Origin: Gammaproteobacteria bacterium UBA7310
GTDB taxonomy: Bacteria; Pseudomonadota; Gammaproteobacteria; Pseudomonadales; Ketobacteraceae
Assembly: GCA_002471665.1 (NCBI GenBank)
Contig: DKQK01000069.1
Location: 174,207 to 238,206 of the forward strand
DNA length: 64,000 nucleotides
Direction of reading: 5' to 3'
The notes below the pieces were generated by a model. That model did no database searches. It was not told the origin of the DNA and saw only the letters and a list, made by a program, of their open reading frames with translations. The translations under genes were made by a program, and so were the position numbers. How positions within the stretch are numbered: the first letter of the stretch is position 1; every line of letters begins with the position of its first letter. Of this stretch, positions 57,701-64,000 are shown piece by piece.

Positions 57701-58330
57701 TTTATCCTGACGATAGGCATCGTACAGCAGCGCCATTTCCCGGATGAAAACCCCCATCGACCAGCCATCGGAAATAATATGATGCATGGAGACGATGATA
57801 ACGTGCTCGGTACTGCTGAGACGGATCAATCGCGTACGCAACAGAGGCCCGTTGATCAGATCAAATGAGGTATGGGCATCCCCCTTGAACCGGGCTTTAA
57901 TGACCTCTTCCTGCTCCTCTGTCGACAAAGGCTCCAAACTGATGGTCGGCAATTCCCAACGCTGATGCTCGTTGATGACCTGACGCCCCTGACCTTCTTC
58001 CGAGACAAAAGTGGTTCGCAATACCTCATGGCGGCGCACAATATCGTCAAAGCTCATACGCAGAGCTTCAACATCCAAAGCACCTTTCAAGCGCAACGCC
58101 GCAGAAATGTTGTAACTGGCACTTCCGGACTGCAATTGATCGATAAACCATAGCCGCTGCTGCGCATAGGACATGGCAACGCGATCATTTCCCCTGCGCT
58201 CAAACGGCGTAATAGTGTCCTTCCTGGGTTCTGCTCCTTCTGATTTTTTCTTTTTCAGTTGCTTCAGCAACGCTTCCCGTTGCTCCGGAGTCAGGCTGGC
58301 CAGGCGGCTCAGTAACTTCTTGTCTGTCAT
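45779..58330 (-). CDS. NRPS-B: three-module synthetase with two epimerases (D-Val, D-aliphatic, aliphatic)
   Basis: 4183 aa. A short helical, Lys-rich N-terminal region (1-45) replaces a TubC domain. Order: C1 (His183); A1 (code DALWLGGTF, Val-like); T1 (GGDSI, Ser1050); E1 (HHLVVDGVSW, His1238); C2 (DCL type, MQEGMLFHS, His1711); A2 (DAFFIGGTF, branched aliphatic); T2 (GGDSI, Ser2582); E2 (HHLVIDVFSW, His2771, altered motif); C3 (DCL type, VQEGMLFHA, His3245); A3 (DAFFLGVTF, Ile-like); T3 (GGHS, Ser4124). Both carriers before epimerases have the expected GGDSI form, and the following C domains are DCL type, so residues 3 and 4 of the visible peptide should be D. The tail EDDYEEGSL is a likely docking peptide for NRPS-C. 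Codes were read by eye against the GrsA positions; the Val call is the firmest. Confidence 0.97.
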   Translation of the reverse strand: MTDKKLLSRLASLTPEQREALLKQLKKKKSEGAEPRKDTITPFERRGNDRVAMSYAQQRLWFIDQLQSGSASYNISAALRLKGALDVEALRMSFDDIVRRHEVLRTTFVSEEGQGRQVINEHQRWELPTISLEPLSTEEQEEVIKARFKGDAHTSFDLINGPLLRTRLIRLSSTEHVIIVSMHHIISDGWSMGVFIREMALLYDAYRQDKASPLQELDIQYADYSLWQREWLAGERLDRQLSYWKTRLDGVPVLELPTDFPRPPVHSYDGHNQPFQLSRELTAALNDLARQQGVTLFMVLLAGLQVLLHRYSGQDDICVGTPIAGRIRPEVEKLIGCFVNTLAIRSDLKNNPSFLSLLKQVQQNLTGAYDHQDIPFERLVDELGVAREMSHTPLFQVMFVLQNATNTGSFSLPGLEIELLPEESETSKFDITINMREENGQLKGDFEYRTDLFLGQTIGRMLGHFSRILAQLAENPEQGVDDVDYLPANEKQQLLQQWHCTVTSYERDSDVLDVFQQVCEEHAQRVAVVSGEISLTYAQLNNMSGHVAHALQEKGIRPGDRVGLCADRSAETIAAILGIMKAGAAYVPLDPAYPEDRLRYMLEDTRAPLVVAHGHLFPKLPLEESRILLLDGFQALTGPVADLGLRVGPLAPVYVMYTSGSTGKPKGIEVVHRNVVRLVRNTDFMAMDESLSFLQYAPISFDAATLEIWAPLLNGGRIVVAPSGQLTPDEIGEVIEKGGVNAAWFTAALFHFIAEYHLAVLKPLKQLLAGGDVLAPKLVRKVLEEIPGLALINGYGPTENTTFTCCFRMQSVADVRHSVPIGRPIANTSVYVLDKRMQPVPIGVPGELYTGGDGVANGYLNRDELTADVFVSDPFSKRSGARLYKTGDLVRYYADGNIEYLGRVDQQVKIRGFRIELSEIEEAMGKINTIREATVIAREDNPGVKRLVAYLVPVQNANPTTTELRSELKQILPEYMIPSAFVTMESLPVTANGKLDRRALPKPELDPDSALKRVPPRTEKEMILVDIWKQVLNLDELGIRDNFFEMGGDSILSIQIISRAKVAGLHITTKQIFENQTVEELAAVASEVESPVLAEQGLVEGEFPLSPIQHWFFDHRFVNEHHWNQSVLLDIRPEKTFSIDELRSALHALVLQHDALRLRFERSEHGVRQSFAPADGVDTHLALTEYDLSSVAVSDEEQRITEHCNQIQASLDLIHGPLLAAGLFTLSGNRRRLLLVLHHLVVDGVSWRILIEDFNTALESAQKQQEPKLGYKTTSYRQWTEALIEGVQLGHLNNEIDYWETVIEKEKPTLPIDYPGGSATVAESVTYSIGLSEQLTQSLLRDVHQAYRTEINDVLLTALARSISDWSGNLEIYLDLEGHGRESFSEKIDLSRTVGWFTSVYPVRLKYENGQSVQDNLKSIKEQLRHIPGKGFGYSALRYLANEKQNRLLQQAPTADIVFNYLGQFSSILDNNPWFTVAEQSRGHEHSLESMAPHPLSINSHIVGDKLQVDWIYSRSMFKPETIEKIADNYMAALEQIVLHCVQPDVYGYTPSDFPLSGLNQAQIDRLIGAQRNIESVYPLSPMQEGMLFHSLFDNDDGVYFEQLSVEVLGGVNRDTLKSAWCGVVNRHPALRSAFVWQDIDRPLQIVYQAIDMEIVELDWRHMGDAQVQERMETWLEKDRQRGFDFERPGLMRLAWVDLPGNRSRLIWSFHHIVLDGWSLPLVMGEVFQTYGLLMKGEDARLPQAGSYEDFISYLETVDKGDALQFWKLYLAEFEAATPLPNKRNLNTGGEKTFLENELLLDTAFTGRLQQFARDQHVTLNTLLQAAWGVLLARYSGDRDVVFGTTVSGRPADLANVENIVGLFINTLPLRIHLDSTSTILPLIKSMQDQQVDLRRFEFTPLVDIHRVSDVPGDQSLFDSILVFENYPVGEAVHSADELIDFGHITTIEHTNFPMTVIVEPSDRLRVKLSYDASLFDSATIQRVLDHLKTLLHGILSQPDVPLLRLPMLSEVERAQVLHEWNPPAANYPRNLCLHQIFERHVKAHPDRVALIAGTSELSYRQLNTRANRLARYLLDQGVTDGSYVGIALERSVDMIVSILATLKAGGAYVPLDSDYPVERVEYMLQDTKAPVVISDSHLADKLTTILGGGALQTKLVLLDQEATQIELKNGENLLLGFSTDPARHAYVIYTSGSTGRPKGVLVKQISVIRLVLDSNFFTLDATDRVCHVSNVSFDAAIFDVWAPLLNGAAMVLFTKDQILNPDAFLREMTRTGANTSFITTALFNMYMATEQRIISRFKYLIVGGEPLDPSVIRSAIKQCKPKHLLNGYGPTENTTFSTFKDITFIPENATNVPVGRPISGSTAYVLDEFLQPVPVGVKGELYVGGDGVAVGYLNDPERTSASFLPDPFSSKSSAHLYRTGDIARYNDEGDIEILGRADDQVKVRGFRIELSEVEANLSRIDVVQDVVVMVKLDADNQKRLVAYVKLDGTGDAQSLRQMALEYLPKHMVPASFTVLEQFPLTANGKVDKRALPEPVFEKAGEYEYVAPRTDKEKALAQIWEQVLKADTVGVHDNFFELGGDSILSIQIISRAKRAGIHITAKQIFDYQTIAELSEVARELQDVVLAEQGLVSGEIPLTPIQHWYFLNQKTDLHQFNQSLLLQVDKRVQVEHLESCLEAVLYQHDMLRARFVVQDSQWAQHYSHVEQLETLLAESFEVVNLSGLPGNLRAEQIEHITNQAQSSLNLKNGPLARFIYFDLGDSEPARLAIIVHHLVIDVFSWRILLEDLQSAIALAVRGAKIDLGAKTTSFRQWSEALAQWAQSSELADDYAYWDAVSAGADHTLPQDFVGANNVGSVEMVERELSESFTERLLKQCGRAYRTEINDLLLAALYQALTQWSGRSSLSVDLEGHGREFISEQLDISRTVGWFTSIYPVRLSGPGESVAETDIGAVVKSVKQALRDVPHKGITYGLYRYLRSGSSDTQPASFSSSAISFNYLGQLDQVVEQGGFLTQASEKTGDEISANGERHYLFEVSARVQNGRLALAWRYSKNCHGADTVARLADQYMEQLHAIVEHCSSGHFGYTPSDFPLANLSQSEVDQLADRPGIETIMPLSPVQEGMLFHALYEPGSWVYFDQIMVPISGPVNEEAMFDAWRKVVSRHQILRTGFVWEGLAKPLQVVLDSVELDVQRYDWSGLDSTVAQAKFERLLCDDRNLGFNFKRHGVMRLSWVTLPDHQHQLVWSFHHILLDGWSMPVVFGELFATYESIVDGSELALASAPRYQDFIGWLLKQDQHAAFEFWRSYLAGFTATTPIPVRNSAAIVDLKSRTQDSAARYREMEISISGSLLKGLQEVAKRYRITLNQILQGVWALLLNRYSGEQDVLFGTTVSGRPPELPGIEVMVGLFINTLPMRMEIKPGANFIDWLQEQQTRQSEVKNYEYSSLVEVHKASELSSKQALFESILVFENYPIDETLEETQASLSIGNVDAFQQTNFPLTLIVIPGKELVLRFSFDSFLFEQDTIHRMLTHIEHMLLTVQGAPGIRLADIPLLSMREEQQLVHSWNDTDRLFASDSTLVELFEQQVEKRPNTIAWEYGFQKITYEQLNQKVNKLARLLIDKGVRAGQDVAISFNRSLAMVEAMLAVLKAGAAYVPIDPDYPQERIEHIVEDTSTPLLITFEDNLERMRSMTAQVSTTVLSLDALLEQSANLSDDNPAVRLSQGSRSRAYVIYTSGSTGKPKGVCVPQVAVSRLVLNTDYVELTPGLRMGHASNVSFDAATFELWGALLNGGTIVCFDRETTLDAGRFAAAIAQERINILFITTALFNALTKEQLSVFSGLDYCLFGGEACDPNQVKSVIDSGVGPKHLLHVYGPTENTTFSTWYEVKNVLPGSTTIPIGRPLANSSLYVLDDALKPVPIGVNGEIYVGGMGLADGYLNRDDLTASAFIEHPFKPGERLYKTGDLGRLLADGALEISGRVDDQVKIRGYRIELGEIETALNLLDSVRESTVVVRALANGSKQLVAYCEKQPTMEPRSVAELKAKLKQSLPDYMVPSAIVMLDALPLNPNGKVDRRALPEPTPEDFVANEFVAARNETEAVLVQIWQEVLELDKVGVFDDFFDLGGHSLLINKVATRLKQKTGIELPLRTLFEVPTVAALAEIIQSLTIAPAEVTELNEDDYEEGSL

Positions 58331-58449
58331 TAAATGATTAGCCCATTTTTATTGGTATTTCAGTGATCCTGCACTGCTGATTAAAAATCAACCTGAAACA
58401 CACTGTATTTATGTACCAGTTCTTTATTTTAGTAGTTAATAAACCAGCT

Positions 58450-58473
58450 AAGGCAGACCCAATGGCCTGCCTT
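58450..58473. terminator. Hairpin in the gap between NRPS-A and NRPS-B (possible attenuator or terminator)
   Basis: AAGGCAG (58450-58456) and CTGCCTT (58467-58473) form a perfect 7-bp stem with a 10-nt loop. It lies 53 bp downstream of the NRPS-A stop codon in a 195-bp gap. On the minus strand it is followed by AGCTGGTTTATT rather than a pure T-run, so full termination is doubtful. If it does terminate, NRPS-B would need its own promoter to its left, where I see no strong match. Confidence 0.35.
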
Positions 58474-58525
58474 ATATTTAATCAGTTTTTGCGACATCAT
58501 CATCTTTCTTTGCAAGTGAAACGTC

Positions 58526-61500
58526 TCAGAGATTCTTCAGATCATCTTCGGACAGCCCCTCGATTTCCGCGAGCAGGTCAGCCATCTCGAGATCATCCGC
58601 AGAAGCCAGTTCTGCCTGCAACAAGTGCAAAGCAATATTTTCAATGGTGGGTTCCTCAAACAGAGCACTCAACGCCAGCTCCACATTAAAGTGTTCCCGC
58701 ACACGGGAAACCACTTGCGTCGCCAGCAGGGAATGGCCGCCCAAATCAAAGAAGTTGTCCGTCACACCCACCCGCTCCAAACCGAGCACCTCTCCCCAGA
58801 TTTGGCACAGCGTTTCTTCTGTGTCATTTCGGGGCGCAACAAACTCATTCTTGGAAACGGCACCGTCACTGGGAGCAGGCAAACTGCGCTTATCAATCTT
58901 ACCGTTGGGAGTAAGCGGAAATTCAGACAGCACAACATAGGCCTTGGGCACCATGTAATCCGGTAACGACTGGGCAAGGTACGCCTTCAATTCAGCAGCA
59001 TCAATGGCCACATCGCTCTGCACATACGCAACCAAACGCCGATCGCCCGGTACATCTTCACGTGCCAGCACCACACTTTCCCGCACATCCGCGTGTTGGC
59101 TGATGGTTGATTCAATCTCACCAAGTTCAATTCGATAACCACGGATCTTCACCTGATCATCGGCACGGCCCATGTACTCCACCACACCATTGGGTAGGTA
59201 GCGGCCGATATCACCGGTTTTGTACAAGCGTCCATACAAGCCTGAGGCGCGATCCACACTGCAACTGAATTCGGATTCAACAAACCGCTCCCCGGTCAGA
59301 TCGTCACGGTTAAGATAACCGTGAGCAAGCCCCTGCCCGCCCACATGGAGCTCGCCAGGCACACCAACCGGAACCGGGTTCAAGTGTTGGTCCAGAATGT
59401 ACAAATCCAGATCCGGAATGGGGCGGCCAATCAGGCTTTGGCGTCGATCCAGGTCATCGACGGTGATTCGATGGTAAGTAACATGAACCGTGGTTTCGGT
59501 AATACCGTACATGTTAATCAATTGAGGTTGATCCAGACCATAATGCGAACTCCATTTCTGCAGAGCAGAAAAATCCAGGGCCTCACCGCCAAAAATCACA
59601 CATCGCAACGCCAGCGGACTGGACGCACGCGCCACCCCATCCCGGCTGTACTCATCCATTTTGATAAACTGCGTGAAAGCCGAGGGTGTCTGGTTCAATA
59701 CAGTTACACCTTCATCGCACACCAGCTGATAAAAATCTTCCGTCGATTTGGCTACCTTGCTGGGCACGATTATGACGTGGCCACCATAGAACAGTGCGCC
59801 CCATAATTCCCACACGGAAAAATCGAAGGCAAAGGAATGAAACAGCGTCCACACATCCTGATCATTGAATCCAAACCATTGATCCGTTGCAGTGAACAGC
59901 CGAATCACGTTGGAATGCGGAATCAGCACCCCTTTCGGTTTACCGGTGGTTCCCGACGTGTAAATGACATAGGCACGGTCATCAGGCCCGGATTCCGGTT
60001 GCGGATTGGTGCTCGGCTGCTCTGCCAGCATGCCCTCAACCTGATCCAGAATTACCGCTGTGAAGTCCCCTGCCGGTACGGTATCCACTACCGCCGACTC
60101 GGTAATCAGTAATGCCACCTTGGCGTCTTCCAGTATAAAGCGGAGGCGTTCTTCGGGGTTGCCGGGATCCAGCGGCACGTAGGCACCACCGGCCTTCAGC
60201 ACCGCCAGAATGGAAACCACCATATCCAGTGAGCGCTCCAGACAGATGCCTACCAAGTCGTTGGACTTAACCCCCTGCTGCTTCAGGTAGAAGGCAAGCT
60301 GGTTCGCCCTGGCATTCAGTTCAGCGTAGGTGAGGCTGACACCATCCATCGCCACAGCGGCCTTATCGGGGAAGCGCTGCACGATGTTTTCGAAGCGCTG
60401 ATGAATGGTATCCTGAAACTCATAATGCTGCGGCTGATGGTTCCATTCGTGCAGCACCAATTGCTTTTCATGATCACTCAACAACGATACTTCGGAAAGG
60501 CGACTGTGGGGATGCTGCGCAACCACATTCAGAATCTGCTCCAGGTGACCCACCATGCGGTGAATGGTGTCCCGGTCAAACAGGTCTGTGTTGTACTCGA
60601 TCATCCCTTCCAGCCCGTTAGGGCCTTCTTCCAGATTCAGGGTAAGATCAAATTTGGAAGTTTTGGCCACCGAAGGCAGCATCTCCACATTCACATCCGG
60701 CATCTGCACATTCAGGGTGTTGGATGCGTTTTGCAGTGTAAACACCACCTGGAACAGCGGAGAATGACTTTTATCGCGGGACACACCCAAGGCATCCACC
60801 AAGCGCTCAAACGGCAAATCCTGGTGACTGTAGCCCGATAGCGTGACGTCCTGCACCTGTGACAACAGGTCGATAAATTTAGGATCGTCATCCATATCGA
60901 CCCGTAACGCCAGACTATTGACAAAACAGCCGATGAGTTTTTCAAATTCCGGCAGGGCCCGATTGGCTACCGGTGTTCCCACGCATATATCGGTTTGCCC
61001 AGTATAACGGTACAGTAGGGTATAAAAAGCCGAAAGCAACGTCATAAACAGGGTCACACCCTGCTCGCGACTCAACGCATTGAGCTGCTGCGTCAACACT
61101 GAATTGATCCGCACCGGCTCATAACTGCCGTTAAAGGTCATCAGTGCGGGACGGGGCCGATCCGTGGGCAACTCCAGAACAGGCACACCCGCCAGCTGGC
61201 CACGCCAGTACGACAACTGATGCTCGAACACCGGGCCATCCATCCAATTGCGCTGCCAGGTTGCATAATCCGCGTATTGTATTTTAATCTCATCCAGATT
61301 ATGGGCTGCACCGGAAACAATCGAGCGATACAACGCCCCTACTTCATCAATCAGAATGCCAAGCGACCAGCCATCGGAAATGATGTGATGCATGGTCAAC
61401 AGCAGTACGTGTTCCTGATCTGTAGTCTGCAGCAGACGGGTTCTCATCAGACGAATTCGCCGGGCTTTGTTCAACGGGCCCAGCACCAGGTCAAAGGAAC

Positions 61501-64000
61501 GCGTTGCTTCATCTTCTGCCAGGTGAATCACTTCCGCTTCACGCTCTTCCGCATCCAGGTGGCGCAAGTCCCTGACATCCATGAACCAGTCTGTGGGCTC
61601 ACGAATCACCTGCGTTGCCTGGCCATCGTCGATCAGGAACGAGGTACGCAACGCTTCATGGCGTGCGACCAACTGCTGAAATGCTTTACGCAATGCGCTG
61701 ACATTGAGCTTGCCGCTCAAACGAATGGCAGCGGGCATATTGTACGAGGTACTGATGTTGTATTCCGATTTGCCCGATTCCAGTTGATTCAGGAACCACA
61801 AACGCATCTGTGCAAACGACAAGGGTAGTTCGCCATTGCGATCAATGGATTTAACCGGTGGCGGCATCAGATCCGCCAGATTCTCCAGGTTATCCAACTG
61901 CAGGCATAAAGACTCAATGGTGGGCGTCGTGAACAACAGCTTCACGGGCAGCTCCACCCCAAACTCCTCACGAATGCGTGATATGCACTGAGTGGCCAGC
62001 AGTGAATGACCGCCCAGCTCAAAGAAATTGTTGGTCACACCCACTTTGTCCAGCTTCAGCACATGGCGCCAGATAGCCGCCATCTTGCGCTCATTCTCAG
62101 TTCGCGGTTCAACAAACTGATCGCCGATCAGGTCTTCAATGGACGGCACCGGCAGGCGGGCACGATCCACCTTGCCGTTGGGTGTCAATGGAAAGGCTTC
62201 CAGAATCACAAACGCCGATGGCAACATATATTCCGGTAATTGAGCCCGAATCACAGCCCGCGCCTGCTGCATTAGCTCCGATTGGTTGCCCTCCGGCGCC
62301 ACCAGATACGCCACCAGACATTTGGCGCCGGCGGCATCTTCCCGGGTCAGCACCAGACTGTCCTGTACCCCGTCCACCGAGTTCAGGACGGACTGAATCT
62401 CCCCCAGTTCGATGCGGAAACCACGCACTTTGACCTGGTGATCTATGCGGCCCAGATACTCCAGGTTGCCATTATCCATATACCGCACCAGATCCCCGGT
62501 GCGATACATGCGGGCGTATTTCGGATCATTCTCAAACGGGTTGGGCAGGTATTTTTCTTGGGTTAAATCTTCACGATTGCGATAACCGCGAGTCACCCCG
62601 GTACCGGAAAGATAAAGTTCACCGGCCAGCCCCGGCGCCACCAAGGCACCATGCTGGTTAAGGATGTAGGCTTTAGTATTATCGATCGGGCGGCCGATGG
62701 TGGCGGCCTTGCCGATTTCCCGCAATGTAAACGTGGAATAGGTGGTGTCTTCGGAAGGGCCATATAAATCGTACACCCGCTCCACACAGGTATTCTGATA
62801 AAGCCCATCCACCAGGCTCGCGGCCAAGGCTTCACCGGCCAGGTTGATGACCTTCACATTGTCGGGGATCCCGTTTTCCCGCAGCAGAGTAGCAATGGCG
62901 GAAGGCACTGTATTCACCAATACCACCTCGCTTTTTGCCGGCAGGGTGGGCAACGCCAACACATTGTCAGCAAGTATAATCTTGCCTCCCGCAGACAATG
63001 TCACAAACAGTTCATACACTGAAAGGTCAAAGCAAATGGAGGTTGCCGCCAGTACTCCGGAAAGATCCTCTTCACTGAAGACGCCTTGCGCCCAATGAAT
63101 CAACCCGCTGGCATTCCCATGACTGATCATCACCCCTTTAGGCTTGCCGGTAGAACCGGAGGTGTAAATGACATAGGCGAGATGATCGGCAGCGATATCC
63201 AGTTGGGGGTTATTGCTGGCACAATCCCTTAACTGCGGCCCTATCCGGTCAACAAACACCGGCTGAAAATTTTCACTGGCGGGGGGCAGCATACCATCTA
63301 GAGAACTGTGGGAAATCACCAAAGGAGCACTGGCGTCGGCCAGCATGTAAGCCACCCGATCGGCCGGATAGTTGGGATCTATGGGCACATAAGCGCCACC
63401 GGATTTGAGTATTGCCAGTAACGCGACCACCATATCGGCATCCCGCGCCATGCAGACACCCACCAGAGTTTCCCGGGTTACTCCAAGATGAATCAGGTGA
63501 TGGGCCAAACGATTACTGCGCTCATTCAACTCCCCGTAGGTGAGCCGCTCCTGCCCATCCACCAAAGCCACAGCATCACTGTCCTTGGCCACCTGATTTT
63601 CAAACAGGGAGTGAATGCAGTCTGTGAGCGGGTGATCAACATCCGTCGAGTTATACTCGATTAAAAGCTTGTCTTTATCGCTTTTGGTGAGGATGTTAAT
63701 GCCACCAATAGGTTGCGTCGGATTCTCAACGGCGCTTTGTATCAATTGCTGGAAGTGCTCCATCATCTGCACGATGGTCTCTTCTTCAAACAAGTCTGTG
63801 GAATACTCCAGGTCACCCTGCAAGATGCCGGATTCCTCCGACAACTCCAGCGTCATATCAAACTTGGAGGTACCCGGTGCTGTATGCAGGCTTTCCACAT
63901 TAACCCCGGCCAGGTTGAACTCTTCATCGATGGTGCTGTTCTGTAATACGAACATAACCTGGAATACCGGCGAATAGCTCAGGTCACGTGATACACCCAG
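58526..64000 (-). CDS. NRPS-A: synthetase with Ala- and Thr-type modules, N-terminus beyond the right edge
   Basis: The frame is open to base 64000, so the start lies outside; 1824 residues are visible (numbered from the edge). The first about 110 are the C-terminal part of a C domain. Then come A1 (code DLYNNALTY, Ala-like from memory of related codes); T1 (GGHS, Ser666); C2 (HHIISDGWS, His871); A2 (DFWNIGMVH, the canonical Thr code, with YTSGTTGKPKG); T2 (GGHS, Ser1757); and a short helical acidic tail ending GLSEDDLKNL. That tail probably docks to the helical N-terminus of NRPS-B. C2 carries two small in-frame insertions relative to its relatives. An internal ATG at 63955 is not the start, because conserved C-domain sequence continues upstream of it to the edge. 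No epimerase is visible. It lies 195 bp upstream of NRPS-B. Confidence 0.96.
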   Translation of the reverse strand: MGVSRDLSYSPVFQVMFVLQNSTIDEEFNLAGVNVESLHTAPGTSKFDMTLELSEESGILQGDLEYSTDLFEEETIVQMMEHFQQLIQSAVENPTQPIGGINILTKSDKDKLLIEYNSTDVDHPLTDCIHSLFENQVAKDSDAVALVDGQERLTYGELNERSNRLAHHLIHLGVTRETLVGVCMARDADMVVALLAILKSGGAYVPIDPNYPADRVAYMLADASAPLVISHSSLDGMLPPASENFQPVFVDRIGPQLRDCASNNPQLDIAADHLAYVIYTSGSTGKPKGVMISHGNASGLIHWAQGVFSEEDLSGVLAATSICFDLSVYELFVTLSAGGKIILADNVLALPTLPAKSEVVLVNTVPSAIATLLRENGIPDNVKVINLAGEALAASLVDGLYQNTCVERVYDLYGPSEDTTYSTFTLREIGKAATIGRPIDNTKAYILNQHGALVAPGLAGELYLSGTGVTRGYRNREDLTQEKYLPNPFENDPKYARMYRTGDLVRYMDNGNLEYLGRIDHQVKVRGFRIELGEIQSVLNSVDGVQDSLVLTREDAAGAKCLVAYLVAPEGNQSELMQQARAVIRAQLPEYMLPSAFVILEAFPLTPNGKVDRARLPVPSIEDLIGDQFVEPRTENERKMAAIWRHVLKLDKVGVTNNFFELGGHSLLATQCISRIREEFGVELPVKLLFTTPTIESLCLQLDNLENLADLMPPPVKSIDRNGELPLSFAQMRLWFLNQLESGKSEYNISTSYNMPAAIRLSGKLNVSALRKAFQQLVARHEALRTSFLIDDGQATQVIREPTDWFMDVRDLRHLDAEEREAEVIHLAEDEATRSFDLVLGPLNKARRIRLMRTRLLQTTDQEHVLLLTMHHIISDGWSLGILIDEVGALYRSIVSGAAHNLDEIKIQYADYATWQRNWMDGPVFEHQLSYWRGQLAGVPVLELPTDRPRPALMTFNGSYEPVRINSVLTQQLNALSREQGVTLFMTLLSAFYTLLYRYTGQTDICVGTPVANRALPEFEKLIGCFVNSLALRVDMDDDPKFIDLLSQVQDVTLSGYSHQDLPFERLVDALGVSRDKSHSPLFQVVFTLQNASNTLNVQMPDVNVEMLPSVAKTSKFDLTLNLEEGPNGLEGMIEYNTDLFDRDTIHRMVGHLEQILNVVAQHPHSRLSEVSLLSDHEKQLVLHEWNHQPQHYEFQDTIHQRFENIVQRFPDKAAVAMDGVSLTYAELNARANQLAFYLKQQGVKSNDLVGICLERSLDMVVSILAVLKAGGAYVPLDPGNPEERLRFILEDAKVALLITESAVVDTVPAGDFTAVILDQVEGMLAEQPSTNPQPESGPDDRAYVIYTSGTTGKPKGVLIPHSNVIRLFTATDQWFGFNDQDVWTLFHSFAFDFSVWELWGALFYGGHVIIVPSKVAKSTEDFYQLVCDEGVTVLNQTPSAFTQFIKMDEYSRDGVARASSPLALRCVIFGGEALDFSALQKWSSHYGLDQPQLINMYGITETTVHVTYHRITVDDLDRRQSLIGRPIPDLDLYILDQHLNPVPVGVPGELHVGGQGLAHGYLNRDDLTGERFVESEFSCSVDRASGLYGRLYKTGDIGRYLPNGVVEYMGRADDQVKIRGYRIELGEIESTISQHADVRESVVLAREDVPGDRRLVAYVQSDVAIDAAELKAYLAQSLPDYMVPKAYVVLSEFPLTPNGKIDKRSLPAPSDGAVSKNEFVAPRNDTEETLCQIWGEVLGLERVGVTDNFFDLGGHSLLATQVVSRVREHFNVELALSALFEEPTIENIALHLLQAELASADDLEMADLLAEIEGLSEDDLKNL

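Noticed and set aside
58526..63955. NRPS-A as a complete gene starting at ATG 63955
   Set aside because: That ATG is inside a C domain (VFQVMFVLQN), and the same frame continues with conserved sequence to the window edge.

Overview
The window is almost entirely one very large non-ribosomal peptide synthetase (NRPS) locus, read from right to left on the minus strand. The organism looks like a Gram-negative bacterium, most likely a gammaproteobacterium. The grounds are a periplasmic-adaptor (HlyD/RND-type) efflux gene, a 7TMR-DISM/GGDEF diguanylate cyclase, an EctB-type diaminobutyrate aminotransferase and moderate GC. This is inference from gene content; no rRNA or other phylogenetic marker is present.

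Layout in order of transcription (right to left): NRPS-A (58526 to beyond the right edge), NRPS-B (45779-58330), NRPS-C (36621-45782), a membrane diguanylate cyclase (34544-36316) with its own regulated-looking promoter, NRPS-D (23290-34419), NRPS-E (6757-23241, ending in a thioesterase), then an EctB-like aminotransferase (5492-6748). A strong bidirectional terminator at 5484-5503 closes this unit and also a convergent + strand gene for a stand-alone condensation-fold acyltransferase (4288-5484). To the left, still on the minus strand, are an MFS exporter (2884-4185), a type II thioesterase (1741-2550) and a truncated HlyD-family adaptor (1-1516).

The visible assembly line has 14 adenylation domains, so at least 14 residues, and the first visible C domain implies something upstream. 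Specificity codes read by eye give: Ala - Thr - D-Val - D-(branched aliphatic) - (Ile-like aliphatic) - X - X - X - X' - Y - X - X' - X' - Z - thioesterase. X and X' are seven modules sharing an unusual code (DLKNxGSDV for X, DLKNFGSDI for X') that I cannot assign. Y (DPRHAGCQI) and Z (DIWEMTADD) are also unassigned.

The most unusual feature is that five modules carry two condensation-fold domains in tandem (C-C*) with no carrier domain between them. The second domain (C*) belongs to a distinct subtype recognisable by its own motifs. Among the seven X/X' modules, the four with C* all have a V-type A domain and the three without all have an I-type A domain, so C* and A specificity go together.

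The aminotransferase probably supplies L-2,4-diaminobutyrate as a building block, the type II thioesterase edits misprimed carriers, and the MFS and adaptor proteins are likely export functions. Docking pairs connect the proteins: TubC-type N-termini on C, D and E face short acidic C-terminal tails on B, C and D.
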